Below the pieces are notes generated by a model, which was given only the letters and a program-made list of their open reading frames with translations, had not been told where the DNA came from and ran no database searches. This document shows, one piece after another, positions 28,865 through 38,018 of a DNA stretch of 64,000 nucleotides (within the stretch, counting starts at the first letter, position 1; every line of letters starts with the position of its first letter). Origin of the DNA: Woeseiaceae bacterium (GTDB lineage Bacteria > Pseudomonadota > Gammaproteobacteria > Steroidobacterales > Woeseiaceae); contig JAJFKP010000006.1 in NCBI GenBank assembly GCA_021773135.1, positions 1 to 64,000 on the forward strand, written 5' to 3'. A program made the position numbers and the translations under genes.

Positions 28865-29824
28865 ATGCGCTGGCAGCCCAATTCATCGCCGGCGGTCGCT
28901 GCCAAACGTGCGGCCATGCTGCAAAGGGCACGCCGGTTCTTTGCTGAACGCATGGTACTCGAGGTCGAAACGCCTGGACTTGCTGCATACGCCACGATGG
29001 ATCCCAATATCGCCAGTATTCGGGCGGTCGTATCCGATCGAACTGCTTATCTGTGTACATCACCCGAATATCATATGAAACGCATGCTTGCCGCTGGCTA
29101 CCCGGATATCTATCAGGTTTCGCAGGTTTATCGTGACGGCGAATCGGGTCGGCATCACCTGCCGCAGTTCACCATGGCCGAATGGTATCGCCTGGGATTC
29201 GGTCTGAATGAAATGATACAAGAAGCGATTGATTTTGTTGCGCTTATGCTGGACGACGGTGCGTACGCCAAGCAAGCAAATTGGGTCCGTTACACGGCAG
29301 CATTTGAAGAAACCCTCGGCATCGACCCGCTGCGCGCGAGTGTCGAAACCATCGCCGGCAAACTTGACGCGGATGAAGGTCTGATTAACAGGCTCGGCAA
29401 CGATCGGGACGCCTGGCTTGATCTGGCGATGGCCACTGGCGTCGCTCCGTCCTTTGCAGAGGAAAACCTGACGGTCATCCATCACTACCCGCTGAGCCAG
29501 GCTGCGCTTGCGCAACAATGTCCGGACAATCCGGCATTTGCCGATCGTTTCGAAATTTATTATGGCAGCCTGGAACTCGCTAACGGTTTCGTGGAGCTTA
29601 CAGACGCCGACGAACAAAAAAAACGATTTAGAAAGGACCAGTTAATTCGCGGCCAAAACAACCAGGTCGTTCATGAAATCGATGAATATTTCATCGCTGC
29701 TCTGGAGCATGGGCTGCCGGCCTGTGCCGGCGTGGCAATTGGTCTCGATCGACTGCTGATGATTTCCTGCGACACGGATGACATTCACGCAGTGACGGCA
29801 TTCACGCCAGGAATACAAATATGA
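28865..29824 (+). CDS. epmA: EF-P--(R)-beta-lysine ligase
   Basis: This 319-residue class II lysyl-tRNA-synthetase-like enzyme lacks the anticodon-binding domain. It attaches beta-lysine to Lys34 of EF-P. Class II motifs are visible: motif 2 VYRDGESGRHHLPQFTMAEWY near residue 92 and motif 3 GVAIGLDRLLM near 290. The substrate EF-P is encoded nearby on the opposite strand (30296-30862). The partner EpmB (lysine 2,3-aminomutase) is not in the window. It overlaps the next gene by 4 nt (ATGA). Confidence 0.95.
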   Translation: MRWQPNSSPAVAAKRAAMLQRARRFFAERMVLEVETPGLAAYATMDPNIASIRAVVSDRTAYLCTSPEYHMKRMLAAGYPDIYQVSQVYRDGESGRHHLPQFTMAEWYRLGFGLNEMIQEAIDFVALMLDDGAYAKQANWVRYTAAFEETLGIDPLRASVETIAGKLDADEGLINRLGNDRDAWLDLAMATGVAPSFAEENLTVIHHYPLSQAALAQQCPDNPAFADRFEIYYGSLELANGFVELTDADEQKKRFRKDQLIRGQNNQVVHEIDEYFIAALEHGLPACAGVAIGLDRLLMISCDTDDIHAVTAFTPGIQI

Positions 29825-30303
29825 CTGTCAATTACGAGTTGCTCGAGAAACAGCTTGTGGCTTTGCTTTCTGACGAGACTGATCTGCTCGCATTGAGCGC
29901 GAATTTTGTGGGGCTGCTCCATGCCGAAATTCCACGCATCAGCTGGCTGGGAATCTACGTCGTCAGGGGCGACACGCTTGTACTGGGACCCTTCCAGGGA
30001 TTGCCCGCCTGTGTGCGCATTCCCATGGGCCAGGGTGTTTGCGGCACGGCAGCACGGGAAGCGAAAACGCTGCGCGTGGACAATGTGCATGCGTTTGAGG
30101 GCCACATTGCGTGCGATCCGCAGTCAATATCGGAAATCGTTGTACCATTGCGGAACCGCGACGAGGTGTTCGCGGTTCTTGATATTGACAGCCCGTTCGA
30201 GGCTCGCTTTGGCAGGCAGGATCAGCAAGGAGTCGAGCGGCTTTGCGGGCGATTTGTGCAGCGACTGAGCGACCTTCGCCCCGATCTTACCGAGTTCATT
30301 TGA
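29821..30303 (+). CDS. msrC: Free methionine-(R)-sulfoxide reductase (GAF domain)
   Basis: This 160-residue single-GAF protein reduces free L-methionine-(R)-sulfoxide in the cytoplasm. The three catalytic cysteines fall at 64, 74 and 98, the same spacing as in the E. coli enzyme (84, 94, 118). The motifs [20 protein letters not shown] and SEIVVPL are typical. The ATG overlaps the epmA stop, and the 3' end overlaps the efp stop region by 8 bp in convergent orientation. Confidence 0.93.
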   Translation: MTVNYELLEKQLVALLSDETDLLALSANFVGLLHAEIPRISWLGIYVVRGDTLVLGPFQGLPACVRIPMGQGVCGTAAREAKTLRVDNVHAFEGHIACDPQSISEIVVPLRNRDEVFAVLDIDSPFEARFGRQDQQGVERLCGRFVQRLSDLRPDLTEFI

Positions 30304-30862
30304 CCCGGGATACATACTCCGCAGAACGGGTATCTACCTTTATCACTTCGCCCTGCTCAACAAAAAGCGGCACACGCACAACGGCACCTGTCGACAGTGT
30401 CGCCGGTTTGACACCACCGCTCGCCGTATCGCCGCGCACGCCCGGATCTGTTTCGGTAATTTCCAATTCTACGAAATTGGGCGCCAGAACAATTATCGGC
30501 TCGTTGTTCCATAACGTTATCTGACAAACATCTTGCTCCGTGAGCCATTTTAGTGCATCGCCAACCGCCTTCTCATCGGCCGCGTACTGCTCAAAGGTAT
30601 CGGCAACCATGAAATGCCAGAACTCTCCATCCGAATACAAGTACTGCATATCGGTATCCATCACGTCCGCCGCTTCGACGTTTTCTCCCGACTTGAACGT
30701 TTTGTCGACGACTTTGCCCGTCTTCAGATTCTTGATGCGGACCCGATTGAATGCCTGCCCTTTGCCCGGCTTGACGAACTCATTCTCTACAATTATGCAG
30801 GGATCGCCGTCGATAATAATGCGCAGTCCCGATCGAAACTCGCTGGTGCTGTAATTGGCCAT
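30296..30862 (-). CDS. efp: Elongation factor P
   Basis: This 188-residue translation factor relieves ribosome stalling at polyproline stretches. The start [12 protein letters not shown] at 30862 is the usual N-terminus; a longer frame from 30925 has no support. The modified residue Lys34 is in KPGKGQA, matching the beta-lysylation pathway of EpmA encoded next door. The three OB-like domains are complete. It is convergent with msrC, and the two coding regions overlap by 8 bp. Confidence 0.97.
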   Translation of the reverse strand: MANYSTSEFRSGLRIIIDGDPCIIVENEFVKPGKGQAFNRVRIKNLKTGKVVDKTFKSGENVEAADVMDTDMQYLYSDGEFWHFMVADTFEQYAADEKAVGDALKWLTEQDVCQITLWNNEPIIVLAPNFVELEITETDPGVRGDTASGGVKPATLSTGAVVRVPLFVEQGEVIKVDTRSAEYVSRVK

Positions 30863-31146
30863 TTTCTGATTTCCGGCGCCAGAAATAGATCCGGCGATAA
30901 AGATGATAATTGTTAGCCGCTTCAAAAAGCAGCGGCGGACGCCATGATACCCGTGAATGCATCTCAGGATAAGCAGCCCGAACGTCGCTAGCGTCGAACA
31001 GGACGCTTCGACAGCCCTGTTTTATTGATATCCGTCACGGTTTTGACATGGCGTCAGGGACTCGCCCCAACGTTCTGTATAGACTTGTTTCCAATTGACA
31101 TTATGTCTTGGCGCCGCCATTCAAACGGACTTAAAGGGCTCGCGAA
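30863..31146. other. Divergent intergenic region between efp and the fimX-like gene
   Basis: This 284-bp region must hold promoters in both directions. A TTGACA occurs on the plus strand near 31045, but no well-spaced -10 follows. An AAAGGG ribosome site lies just before the TTG start at 31147. No small gene or riboswitch was recognised. Confidence 0.4.
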
Positions 31147-33246
31147 TTGACTAAGAAACACAGTATCACCATCGCGGTCTTGTCCGCCAACCAGGACGAT
31201 ACCCAGCTTGTAAATTCCAGTCTCCGTGATGCCGGCCACGCGGCACACTGTCATTGGATCAAGAATCCAACCCTGTTCGACGACATCCTCGACCAGCGGC
31301 GGGTCGAATTGATTATCCTGAACGTCGATGACTACCCGGATTCAGTCAAACAGGTTGTCAGTCAAAAGGATGTCTATCATCCTGAAGTGCCGGTTATCGT
31401 CCTGCGTGGAGCCGCAGACGAGGAAATTATTCTCCAGGCAATGAAAGATGGGGCCAGTGACCTGGTTTCCATCGAGCAGCGGCCTCGGCTGCAAGCGGTG
31501 GTCGAGAGGGAGCTGCGTGCCTTCCGTGTGGAGCGGGCACTCAATTCGACTCTGAACTCCGCAACCGAGTATCGCCGCCAGCTGCAGGACTACATGCAAA
31601 ATTCGAGCACGGCGATCGCCTATACACAGGAAGGGATTATCACCGAGGTCAATCGGGCCTGGCTGGATCTTTTTGCAGCGCGCACCGCCGACGATGTCGT
31701 CGGCATGCCCTTGATGGATAATTTCATCATCGAAAGCCATGCGGCAGTAAAAGGCGCATTGAATGCAACCGCGCAGGGCAGATGGCAAAAGGAAGAAAAG
31801 CTCCACGCACAGTCGCGCATCAAGAGTGGCAGCAACATCGACCTGGAACTCGAATTTCAGCTAACCGAATTCGACGACGGCCCATATGTGCAGATTCGCA
31901 TCAGTGCGCCGATAGCGGTTGCTGAGGAACCGACGAAACTTGTTCACGAAGCACTAAAACGCGATCCCACGACGCTTTTTTTCCATCGTTCACAGTTTCT
32001 CGATCGAATCGCCAAACGACTGAAGCGAAAACCAAAATCGGGGCTGCATGCGTTGGTTTACGTAAAGCCCGACGACTTCTCCGAGATCAAGAAAAGGGTC
32101 GGCATACTGGAAACAGAGGAAGTGCTTGCCCAGTTCGCGGAGGAGCTTCGCAAACGGATGCATCCGCGAGACATTGCCGGCCGTTTCGAAGGGACTGTGC
32201 TCATGGCACTGCTCGAACGTGGCAACGAGCGCGATGCTGAAGTCTGGGGCCAGCAACTCGTTGATCACATCAGGAATCACGCGTTTCGTATCGGGGACCA
32301 GGAAATTCGCTTAACCTGCACAGTTGGCGTGGTCGGCGTTAGCGGCGTCTATTCCAGCATTGAGGAAATCGTATCGGCAGCAGCAGAGGCACACGATACA
32401 GGCAAAAATTCAGGCGGCAACGCAGTCCATCTTAGTGAATCCACGGATGTCGATACTCGCCTGCGGCAATACGACGAGATCTGGGTGAAACGTATTAACG
32501 CCGCACTCGCAGAAAACCGATTCCGGCTCGCACAGCTGCCGATTGCGGGTCTCCGCAGTGATTCAACCAGGATGTTCGACATGCTGGTGCGCATGATCGA
32601 CGAACAGGGGAATGCGGTCCTACCCTCTGAGTTCCTGCCAGCAGCAGAACGCAACAACCTGATGACATTGATCGATCGCTGGATCATTTCGTCTTCAATA
32701 AGCTTCTGCAAGGAAAACGACGCTGAAAAAATATTCATTCGGCTTTCCCGTCAGTCCATGCAGGACGACAGCCTGGTCGAGTGGGTGCTGACGGAACTTG
32801 AGACTCACGGGCTGCATCCGTCGTTTCTGTGCATGCAAATACCGGAGCAGGAAGCTGCAAAATACATTAAAGAAACCAAAGTCAAGGCGGACGAATTTCG
32901 AGAGGCCAATATCAATTTTGCCCTGGAACATTATGGCGTTGACAAGAACCGCTTTCAGATCCTCGACATCCTGCGACCGAATTACATAAAAATTGACGGA
33001 GAACTGATGCATGCCCTGATGACAGATACGGAACTGCAGGACGCGGTCCGGCACCTGGCGTCGGCAGCGTCACAACGCAACGTCGAGACGATCGCCGAAC
33101 GGGTCGAAAATGCAAATTCCATGGCGGTTCTCTTCCAGCTGGGCGTACATTTCATGCAGGGACATTATGTTCACGAGCCGGAGGTTGTGCTGCAAGAACC
33201 AGCGAACGTGGCACCAACGACATTGGAAGCAATGGGCTCCAAATAG
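31147..33246 (+). CDS. fimX: FimX-like protein with REC-PAS-GGDEF-EAL domains, both catalytic motifs degenerate
   Basis: This 699-residue protein is close to the length of Pseudomonas FimX. Residues 5-125 form a receiver-like domain with Asn in place of the phospho-Asp (LIILNVDD). A PAS domain follows (about 140-260, SSTAIAYTQEGIITEVN). The GGDEF domain has EGTVL in place of GGDEF (RFEGTVLMALL). The EAL domain reads FDMLVRM where EAL would be. Such proteins bind c-di-GMP without making or degrading it and direct type IV pilus assembly at a cell pole. The start is TTG. A second FimV-like gene follows, in line with this role. Confidence 0.85.
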   Translation: MTKKHSITIAVLSANQDDTQLVNSSLRDAGHAAHCHWIKNPTLFDDILDQRRVELIILNVDDYPDSVKQVVSQKDVYHPEVPVIVLRGAADEEIILQAMKDGASDLVSIEQRPRLQAVVERELRAFRVERALNSTLNSATEYRRQLQDYMQNSSTAIAYTQEGIITEVNRAWLDLFAARTADDVVGMPLMDNFIIESHAAVKGALNATAQGRWQKEEKLHAQSRIKSGSNIDLELEFQLTEFDDGPYVQIRISAPIAVAEEPTKLVHEALKRDPTTLFFHRSQFLDRIAKRLKRKPKSGLHALVYVKPDDFSEIKKRVGILETEEVLAQFAEELRKRMHPRDIAGRFEGTVLMALLERGNERDAEVWGQQLVDHIRNHAFRIGDQEIRLTCTVGVVGVSGVYSSIEEIVSAAAEAHDTGKNSGGNAVHLSESTDVDTRLRQYDEIWVKRINAALAENRFRLAQLPIAGLRSDSTRMFDMLVRMIDEQGNAVLPSEFLPAAERNNLMTLIDRWIISSSISFCKENDAEKIFIRLSRQSMQDDSLVEWVLTELETHGLHPSFLCMQIPEQEAAKYIKETKVKADEFREANINFALEHYGVDKNRFQILDILRPNYIKIDGELMHALMTDTELQDAVRHLASAASQRNVETIAERVENANSMAVLFQLGVHFMQGHYVHEPEVVLQEPANVAPTTLEAMGSK

Positions 33247-33497
33247 CGCAGATCCGGAATGCCGTAAATCGGAAAGCCTTTTTTCGGTTAAGCGGATCAA
33301 GTCAAGGCGTGTGATCCTGATCACAGTTTTAATGCTGAGAACGGCGTGAGCGCTGCCTTTTCCTAAAACGTAGAGGGCGTCTGTTTACACAATCCTGACC
33401 GATCCCTAACCTGCAAAGTCTTGGCCTGTGTGCGACGAAGAAGTCGCCGCGCTTAATTAAGCGTTAGCAATGACCGATATTCACGAGGAAGGAATCT
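33247..33497 (+). promoter_or_regulatory. Upstream region of the second fimV-like gene
   Basis: This 251-bp gap contains a CRP/Vfr-type palindrome (33310-33325) and a possible promoter with -35 TTTACA (33384-33389), 17-nt spacer and -10 TAACCT (33407-33412). The palindrome would be centred about 100 bp before the start of transcription. GAGGAAGG precedes the GTG start. No gene is seen. Confidence 0.5.
33310..33325. promoter_or_regulatory. CRP/Vfr-like binding site
   Basis: The 16-bp sequence TGTGATCCTGATCACA consists of perfect inverted repeats of TGTGATC around CT, and matches the core TGTGA-N6-TCACA of the cAMP receptor protein consensus exactly. In Pseudomonas the homologue Vfr controls type IV pilus genes. 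No crp gene is in the window, so the regulator is inferred. Confidence 0.7.
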
Positions 33498-35696
33498 GTG
33501 AGTGCCATGACGAAAACCCGACAGAAGACCAAACCGTCCCGCCGTAATTCGATGCAGCTTTTGCCCGCGCTTGTCGCAGTAGGCGGCGCTTGTGGACTTG
33601 CAGCCACACCAGCCGCAGCGCTCGAACTCGGTGAACTACGAGTCAATTCGGCATTAGGGCAACCGCTGCGCGCGAGCATCGCCTATGCACTGAACCCGAA
33701 TGAACAGATCGCGAATTTTTGTATATTCCTTCGCCCAGGTGGATCCGGTAACGGCATGCCAGTGCTCGACCAGGCACGAATAACCGTCACCGAAAGCGCG
33801 ATCATTGTGGCCGGAAACTCGCCGGTCAGGGAACCGATTCTCAGTATGCAACTTGCTGTGGATTGTCCTTACACGCCACACCTTTTGCGCGAATACACTT
33901 TCATGATCGACCCCGCAAACCCGTCGTTTGTCGAACAGGCAGCCCGTTCCGCCACGGCTCGCGCAGTAGTTCGACAACCCGCAGTTTCACAGCAGCCGGT
34001 TGTTGCGCAATCGGCACCGGCCGAGACCGCGGCAAGGACCGCTTCTGTAGCGCCCAGATCAGCAGCAAATACCTCGCCGATAAGCGCGAGCTCTGAGTAC
34101 CGGGTACTGCCTGGAGATACTGTATCGACTATCGTCGCCAGAATTGCAGATCGCGACCTGGGCATGTGGCCCGCGGTAAACGCTATTTTCGAGGCCAATC
34201 CGGACGCGTTCATTGACAACGATGTGAATCGCCTGATTGCGGGCAAGACCCTTCAGATTCCGGCAATGGTTGGCAATGCACCGGCAGCCGCCAACGTAAC
34301 TTCATCTGCTGCTGCGACAGAAACGGCACAAACCGCTGCGGCCAATGCTGTAGCCGACAGTACGGCCATTGCTGCTGATGGAACGCCGGATTCAGCTTCA
34401 CCGGTGGTGCAGCAATCCGCTGCAGCAGCTGACGCTGCGGCAACCGAAATGCCAGAGGCAACGATCGTCGTCGACGAAAGCGATGGCAGTATCGAGGCGA
34501 CTATGCCGGTCACGGAAACGTCCAACGCTCTGCAACCGGACGTCGCCCTGCCCGCAGCGACGCAAACCGATAGCCCGGTAACCTCTATTCCAAACACAAT
34601 CATCAATGACGACTCCGCAGTCCGCGTCGTGCCCGCTGTCGGTACCCAATCTGCGGACTCGACTGGTACCAGTGGTGCCTGGGAATGGCTGATGTGGCTG
34701 GGCGGAGCAGGATTGGCGCTGATTGTTGGTCTGCTGTTGTTCGGCCGAACCCTGCGCGAGCGGTTCAGCTTCTTCGGCGCGGGCGCTGTCGATATCGCCG
34801 GGCGTCGTGCTGATGATGACCCTACGCAGAAAACGCGCATAATCGAAGACGTCGACTACAACTTTGAAGATGCCGTAAATTCGCAGGCAATCTCCCTGGA
34901 TGCAGACCTTGGCGCGGGCACCGGACTTCAGGACGCTGGCGAAATAGATGTTGCGGAAGACTATGGATTCATGTCAGTTGGTGACGCGAGTGGCGAAGTC
35001 GACCTTGAAATCACTGCAGAATCTGCCGCCGTCCAGCCTGAGGAAACGTCAACGGACATTATTCCACCGAGTCATCGCTCGGATGTCAGCACGATTCTTG
35101 AGAATGAAGTTCCGCCTGAAATCAAGGTTGAAGAATACGACCTGTCTATGATTGTGGACGCCACCAAACAACCGCTTGGTGACGATGACGATACCGCGCA
35201 GGATCTGCAGGCAATAAAGGTCGATACCATACCCGAGAGCGAAGATGACGGTAATTACACGCTCAGCCAGGAAATTGATTACGAGGTTCTTGAGCAGGAT
35301 TACGAGGATGAACTGACTGCCACACAGGCGCTCAACATCGAAGTGGAAAAAGCCGCTCAGGAACTGGCTGCGAGAATGCAGGAAGACGCAGAGCTAACGG
35401 CGGAAATGCAGCCGTTGGAACCTACCAACGAAATGCCGGCAATTGACAAGACTCAGGAAATGGAAGCCACCGGAGACACGGATGCGGTTGCCACGCTTAT
35501 TCCGGACGTAAGCAGTCCGGATCAGACTGCCGAATTGTCGACCAATTTACCGACATCACTGCTGGCCGAAAACGACGAAGTTGCCGCGGCAGGATCTGCA
35601 GCAACCACGATTGAACTGTCCGCCGCAGGCAGCGACATCACGGTCGAAATGCAGGTTGAATCCGGCAAGGTCGATACCAAGAAAAACCGCCGATAG
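33498..35696 (+). CDS. Second FimV-like protein without the C-terminal TPR/FimV domain
   Basis: This 732-residue protein has a signal peptide (cleavage near AAALEL), then the FimV N-terminal domain (LRVNSALGQPLRASI), a LysM peptidoglycan-binding region (about 195-255, YRVLPGDTVSTIVARI), an Ala/Thr-rich linker, a transmembrane helix near 395-415 (GAWEWLMWLGGAGLALIVGLLLFG) and a long acidic cytoplasmic tail ending VDTKKNRR. Motifs such as TNEMPA recur in both FimV proteins of this window. The GTG start is preceded by GAGGAAGG at proper spacing. It lies after the fimX-like gene and ends at a terminator. Confidence 0.88.
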   Translation: MSAMTKTRQKTKPSRRNSMQLLPALVAVGGACGLAATPAAALELGELRVNSALGQPLRASIAYALNPNEQIANFCIFLRPGGSGNGMPVLDQARITVTESAIIVAGNSPVREPILSMQLAVDCPYTPHLLREYTFMIDPANPSFVEQAARSATARAVVRQPAVSQQPVVAQSAPAETAARTASVAPRSAANTSPISASSEYRVLPGDTVSTIVARIADRDLGMWPAVNAIFEANPDAFIDNDVNRLIAGKTLQIPAMVGNAPAAANVTSSAAATETAQTAAANAVADSTAIAADGTPDSASPVVQQSAAAADAAATEMPEATIVVDESDGSIEATMPVTETSNALQPDVALPAATQTDSPVTSIPNTIINDDSAVRVVPAVGTQSADSTGTSGAWEWLMWLGGAGLALIVGLLLFGRTLRERFSFFGAGAVDIAGRRADDDPTQKTRIIEDVDYNFEDAVNSQAISLDADLGAGTGLQDAGEIDVAEDYGFMSVGDASGEVDLEITAESAAVQPEETSTDIIPPSHRSDVSTILENEVPPEIKVEEYDLSMIVDATKQPLGDDDDTAQDLQAIKVDTIPESEDDGNYTLSQEIDYEVLEQDYEDELTATQALNIEVEKAAQELAARMQEDAELTAEMQPLEPTNEMPAIDKTQEMEATGDTDAVATLIPDVSSPDQTAELSTNLPTSLLAENDEVAAAGSAATTIELSAAGSDITVEMQVESGKVDTKKNRR

Positions 35697-35715
35697 AATT
35701 TGCAAACGAATAGAG

Positions 35716-35747
35716 GTCAGGGCCTGCAAGGGCCCTGGCTTTTTTTA
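35716..35747 (+). terminator. Rho-independent terminator of the second fimV-like gene
   Basis: CAGGGCC (35718-35724) and GGCCCTG (35731-35737) form a 7-bp stem with a 6-nt loop, followed by seven T. It overlaps the parC stop codon on the other strand, where no T run follows. Confidence 0.9.
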
Positions 35748-38000
35748 TTCCGCAATATCGGTAGCTAACAGTCTTTCTACCTTGCGCCAGCCTTTTGGCA
35801 GCATGCTGCCACGTAAGGCGCGATCTCCGTAGTAGTTGTCCAGATCGTTCCATTTCAACGTCATCGCGCGCGTGCCCGTGTGCACCTGCAAACTAGCCTC
35901 TTCCGGAATCACGGTTGCAGCAACCAATTGCTCGTCACCTGCCTTGTATTTGCTGGCCGGGATGTTGATCAGCTTGTTGCCCTTGCCCTTGGCAAGTTCT
36001 GGCAACTCGTCCATCTCAAAGCAAAGCAGCCGACCTATCGATGACACTGCCGCAATCAGGCATTCGGTGTCACGCGGCACGAATGCCGGCACAATCGCCT
36101 TGCCGCCGGCTGGAACTCGGAGTATGGATTTGCCAGCCTTGTTGCGAGAAACGAGGTCCTCGAGCGTCGCGACAAACCCGTATCCCGCATCACTGGCAAG
36201 CAGGTAGCGATCATCGCTTTCTCCAATCATCGCTCCGCAGAATTCTGCACCATCCGGTGGCTTGAAAAGACTGGAGAGCGGATCCCCCTGGCCGCGAGCA
36301 GACGGCAGGGTCTGTGCTAATACACTGTAAACCCGGCCGGTACTGTCGATAAACATCGCGAGCTGGTTGCTTTTTCCCTGGGCCGCGGCTAGAAACCCGT
36401 CGCCGGACTTGTAGTTGAGCGCCAACGCATCGATATCGTGCCCTTTGGCAGCACGGGCCCAACCACGCCGCGACAAAACGACGGTGACCGGCTCGCTCGC
36501 GACCAGCTGGGACTCATCCAGTGCCTGCGCGGCTTCGCGCTCCACAATCGCGGTTCTGCGCGGATCGCCATAACTCTCCGCATCCTCCAGGATTTCCTTC
36601 TTGATCAGGCTCTTAAGACGAGCCGCGCTTTGCAGCGTTTTCTCCAACCCCGACCGCTCGTCGTTTAATTCCTTTTGCTCGCCAGTAATCTTCATCTCTT
36701 CGAGCTTTGCCAGGTTGCGCAGGCGCAGGTTGAGAATTGATTCGGCCTGCAGATCGCTTAACTTGAACTTCTTCATCAATACCGGCTTGGGTTTGTCTTC
36801 GGTACGAATGATCTTGATGACCGCATCGATATTCAGGTAGGCAACGAGCAGACCATCGAGAATATGCAGGCGATCCAGCACGATCTGGAGGCGGTGGTTC
36901 AGCCGACGCTTGACAGTGTCCTTCCTGAACTTCAGCCACTCGCCTAGGATCCCGACCAGGTTGAAAGTCCGCGGACGCCCGTCCAGCGCAACGATATTCA
37001 TATTGACTCGAACCGTGCGTTCCAGCGACGTGGTAGAGAACAGGTGTGACATCAGCTCGTCGACATCGACGCGCCTAGACTTGGGCGAAATGACCAGTCG
37101 AATGGGTTCCTCGTGATCGGATTCGTCTCGCAGATCATCAACCAGCGGCAGTTTCTTATTGCGCATTTGAGTCGCAATCTGCTCCAGGATCTTGCTGCCC
37201 GATATCTGGTAGGGGAGGGAATCAATGACGATGTCTCCGTCTTCCATCCGGTAAGAGGCACGCAGCCGCAGAGTGCCGCCGCCGGTCGAGTATATTTGCT
37301 TGATATCGTCGCGGGATGAGACCAGCTCGCCGCCAGTCGGAAAATCCGGTCCCGAAATGTGCTTCATCAGCTGCGCAACAGTCGCTTTCGGATTATCGAT
37401 CAGATGCACAAGGGCGCTGGCCACCTCGGGTAAATTGTGCGGCGGAACATCGGTCGACATTCCAACGGCGATCCCGGTTGTACCGTTAAGCAGCAGGTTC
37501 GGCAGCCGCGCCGGCAACACGGCGGGTTCATCCATGGTGCCGTCGAAATTAGGCAGCCAGTCAACGGTGCCGTGAGCAAGCTCCGCGAGTAACGATTTGG
37601 CATAGGGCCGCAGTCGCGACTCCGTGTAGCGCATTGCGGCGAACGATTTGGGATCGTCAGTCGAGCCCCAGTTGCCCTGCCCGTCCACAATCGGATGTCG
37701 GTAGGAAAAATCCTGTGCCATCAAGACCATAGCTTCGTAGCAGGCCGAATCGCCGTGCGGGTGAAACTTGCCGATGACGTCGCCGACGGTGCGCGCGGAT
37801 TTCTTGTGTTTCTGGCCGGCAGACAGCCCGAGCTCACTCATGGCGTAAATGATGCGCCTCTGGACTGGTTTGAGTCCGTCACCAATTTGCGGCAGGGCCC
37901 GATCGAGGATGACGTACATCGAATAGTCGAGATAAGCCTTCTCCGTATAGTCTTTGAGAGGCTGTCGCTCGACGCCCTCCAGATTCAGTTGATTTTGCAT
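35745..38000 (-). CDS. parC: DNA topoisomerase IV subunit A
   Basis: This 751-residue subunit cleaves and rejoins DNA during chromosome decatenation. The quinolone-resistance region reads [12 protein letters not shown] with Ser85 and Glu89 both wild type, and the catalytic Tyr125 is in AMRYTES. The C-terminal region lacks a GyrA box, which separates it from GyrA. A GTG start 12 nt upstream is possible, but its ribosome site would touch the start codon, so the ATG at 38000 is preferred. It is 18 bp downstream of parE. Confidence 0.97.
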   Translation of the reverse strand: MQNQLNLEGVERQPLKDYTEKAYLDYSMYVILDRALPQIGDGLKPVQRRIIYAMSELGLSAGQKHKKSARTVGDVIGKFHPHGDSACYEAMVLMAQDFSYRHPIVDGQGNWGSTDDPKSFAAMRYTESRLRPYAKSLLAELAHGTVDWLPNFDGTMDEPAVLPARLPNLLLNGTTGIAVGMSTDVPPHNLPEVASALVHLIDNPKATVAQLMKHISGPDFPTGGELVSSRDDIKQIYSTGGGTLRLRASYRMEDGDIVIDSLPYQISGSKILEQIATQMRNKKLPLVDDLRDESDHEEPIRLVISPKSRRVDVDELMSHLFSTTSLERTVRVNMNIVALDGRPRTFNLVGILGEWLKFRKDTVKRRLNHRLQIVLDRLHILDGLLVAYLNIDAVIKIIRTEDKPKPVLMKKFKLSDLQAESILNLRLRNLAKLEEMKITGEQKELNDERSGLEKTLQSAARLKSLIKKEILEDAESYGDPRRTAIVEREAAQALDESQLVASEPVTVVLSRRGWARAAKGHDIDALALNYKSGDGFLAAAQGKSNQLAMFIDSTGRVYSVLAQTLPSARGQGDPLSSLFKPPDGAEFCGAMIGESDDRYLLASDAGYGFVATLEDLVSRNKAGKSILRVPAGGKAIVPAFVPRDTECLIAAVSSIGRLLCFEMDELPELAKGKGNKLINIPASKYKAGDEQLVAATVIPEEASLQVHTGTRAMTLKWNDLDNYYGDRALRGSMLPKGWRKVERLLATDIAE

Positions 38001-38018
38001 ATCGGTATGCACTCCCCG

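Noticed and set aside
34253-34840. 195-codon minus-strand open frame
   Set aside because: It is opposite the Ala/Thr-rich linker of the second FimV protein and has no ribosome site or family resemblance.
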